Shown: in pieces, positions 63,668-64,000 of the stretch
Layout: the number at the start of each line of letters is the position of its first letter
How positions within the stretch are numbered: position 1 is the stretch's first letter
NCBI GenBank assembly: GCA_021300155.1
Contig: JAJTID010000025.1
Location: 1-64,000, forward strand
Direction of reading: 5' to 3'
Origin: Pirellula sp.
Lineage (GTDB): Bacteria > Planctomycetota > Planctomycetia > Pirellulales > Pirellulaceae
DNA length: 64,000 nt
The notes under the pieces: model-generated
Database searches by the model: none
What the model was told of the DNA's origin: nothing
Seen by the model: only the letters and a program-made list of their open reading frames with translations
Position numbers and translations under genes: made by a program

Positions 63668-64000
63668 ATGAAAAATCGCATCGTTGAGAACATATCCAGA
63701 CTTGGGCTTCTATTCATCACGACTTGGTTAGGTTTTTCCATGACAACATTCGGCCAGTCTTCCCGCACGTTGGGCAAAATCGAAGTCATGGACACTGCCC
63801 TCGAAAAAGTCTTGGCCAAGGATGCAAAGATAGAAGTATTGGCAGACGGATTCACTTGGACTGAAGGCCCGGTGTGGATTGGTAGTGCGAAAGAGGGGCA
63901 CCTATTGTTTTCCGATATTCCCCGCAATAGCATCTTCAAATGGACGGCATCGAAAGGTGTCGAATTGTTCATGAACCCGTCTGGTTATACAGGGGTTACC
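63668..64000 (+). CDS. SMP-30/gluconolactonase family protein, N-terminal part
   Basis: The frame opens at the ATG at 63668 and reaches the window end after 111 codons. A signal peptide (about residues 8-29) is followed by IEVLADGFTWTEGPVWIG, HLLFSDIPRNSIFKW and VELFMNPSGYTGV, the conserved beginning of SMP-30/LRE-type beta-propeller lactonases. Such periplasmic enzymes open sugar lactones. That would fit the eda-kdgK pair about 5 kb upstream, but the link is inference. The gene is cut at the window edge. Confidence 0.85.
   Translation, partial: MKNRIVENISRLGLLFITTWLGFSMTTFGQSSRTLGKIEVMDTALEKVLAKDAKIEVLADGFTWTEGPVWIGSAKEGHLLFSDIPRNSIFKWTASKGVELFMNPSGYTGVT

Overview
The window looks like a chromosomal segment from a planctomycete, most likely of the Pirellulaceae type. 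The evidence is the gene content: a DUF1559 pseudopilin-like protein, five DUF1501 proteins, several Planctomycete-type cytochrome c domains (PSCyt1, DUF1549/PSCyt2, DUF1553/PSD1), some fused to WD40 repeats, a carboxypeptidase-regulatory-like fragment and HpnC/HpnD/HpnE squalene genes. Base composition is near balanced by eye. I see no rRNA, tRNA, CRISPR array, transposase, phage or recognisable defence island.

Layout. At 0-1 kb are the tail of a small exported protein and an AlkD-like repair protein. From 10 kb down to 1.2 kb on the minus strand runs a collinear information-processing block: nusA, infB, rbfA, a HhH-GPD-like gene with a lysine-rich tail, yebC and hisD. 10.3-16.5 kb holds a small conserved gene, hemL, a Nudix gene, a secreted protein, a WYL-like protein and a small protein/lipoprotein pair. 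16.7-18.1 kb has a DUF1559 gene with a lipoprotein. 18.3-30.1 kb is a minus-strand run of six genes: four consecutive DUF1501 paralogues, one giant DUF1549/DUF1553 protein and one cytochrome-WD40 protein. 30.4-35.1 kb is an isoprenoid locus: hpnC and a fused hpnD-hpnE on the minus strand, divergent from ispH and a translationally coupled Cys-rich protein.

35-48.5 kb contains a cytochrome/DUF2231 membrane protein, an esterase, mutL, a large cytochrome-WD40 protein, a Tat-type Gfo/Idh/MocA oxidoreductase, a leucine-rich-repeat protein, surE, a BRCT-MerR-TPR protein and an orphan acireductone dioxygenase. 48.6-50.9 kb differs in character: small ORFs, a proline-rich secreted gene that looks frameshifted, an unknown protein and short tandem repeats. 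51-57 kb holds an NtrC-type regulator and a classic two-gene PSCyt/DUF1501 module. 57.2-58.9 kb is an Entner-Doudoroff-type pair (KDPG aldolase plus KDG kinase). The rest has uppP, an overlapping membrane/arrestin-like pair, two exported proteins and the start of an SMP-30 type lactonase.

Noncoding structure of note: a BIME-like double hairpin (1081-1200) with a related single copy (15315-15362), a 148-bp palindromic element (16541-16688), a leader hairpin before nusA and three copies of an 18-bp element at 57.1 kb. The best candidates for something under-described are the six-gene DUF1501 run, the HhH-GPD protein that lacks its catalytic lysine, the BRCT-MerR-TPR protein and the 48.6-50.9 kb patch. 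None amounts to a proven new system from sequence alone.
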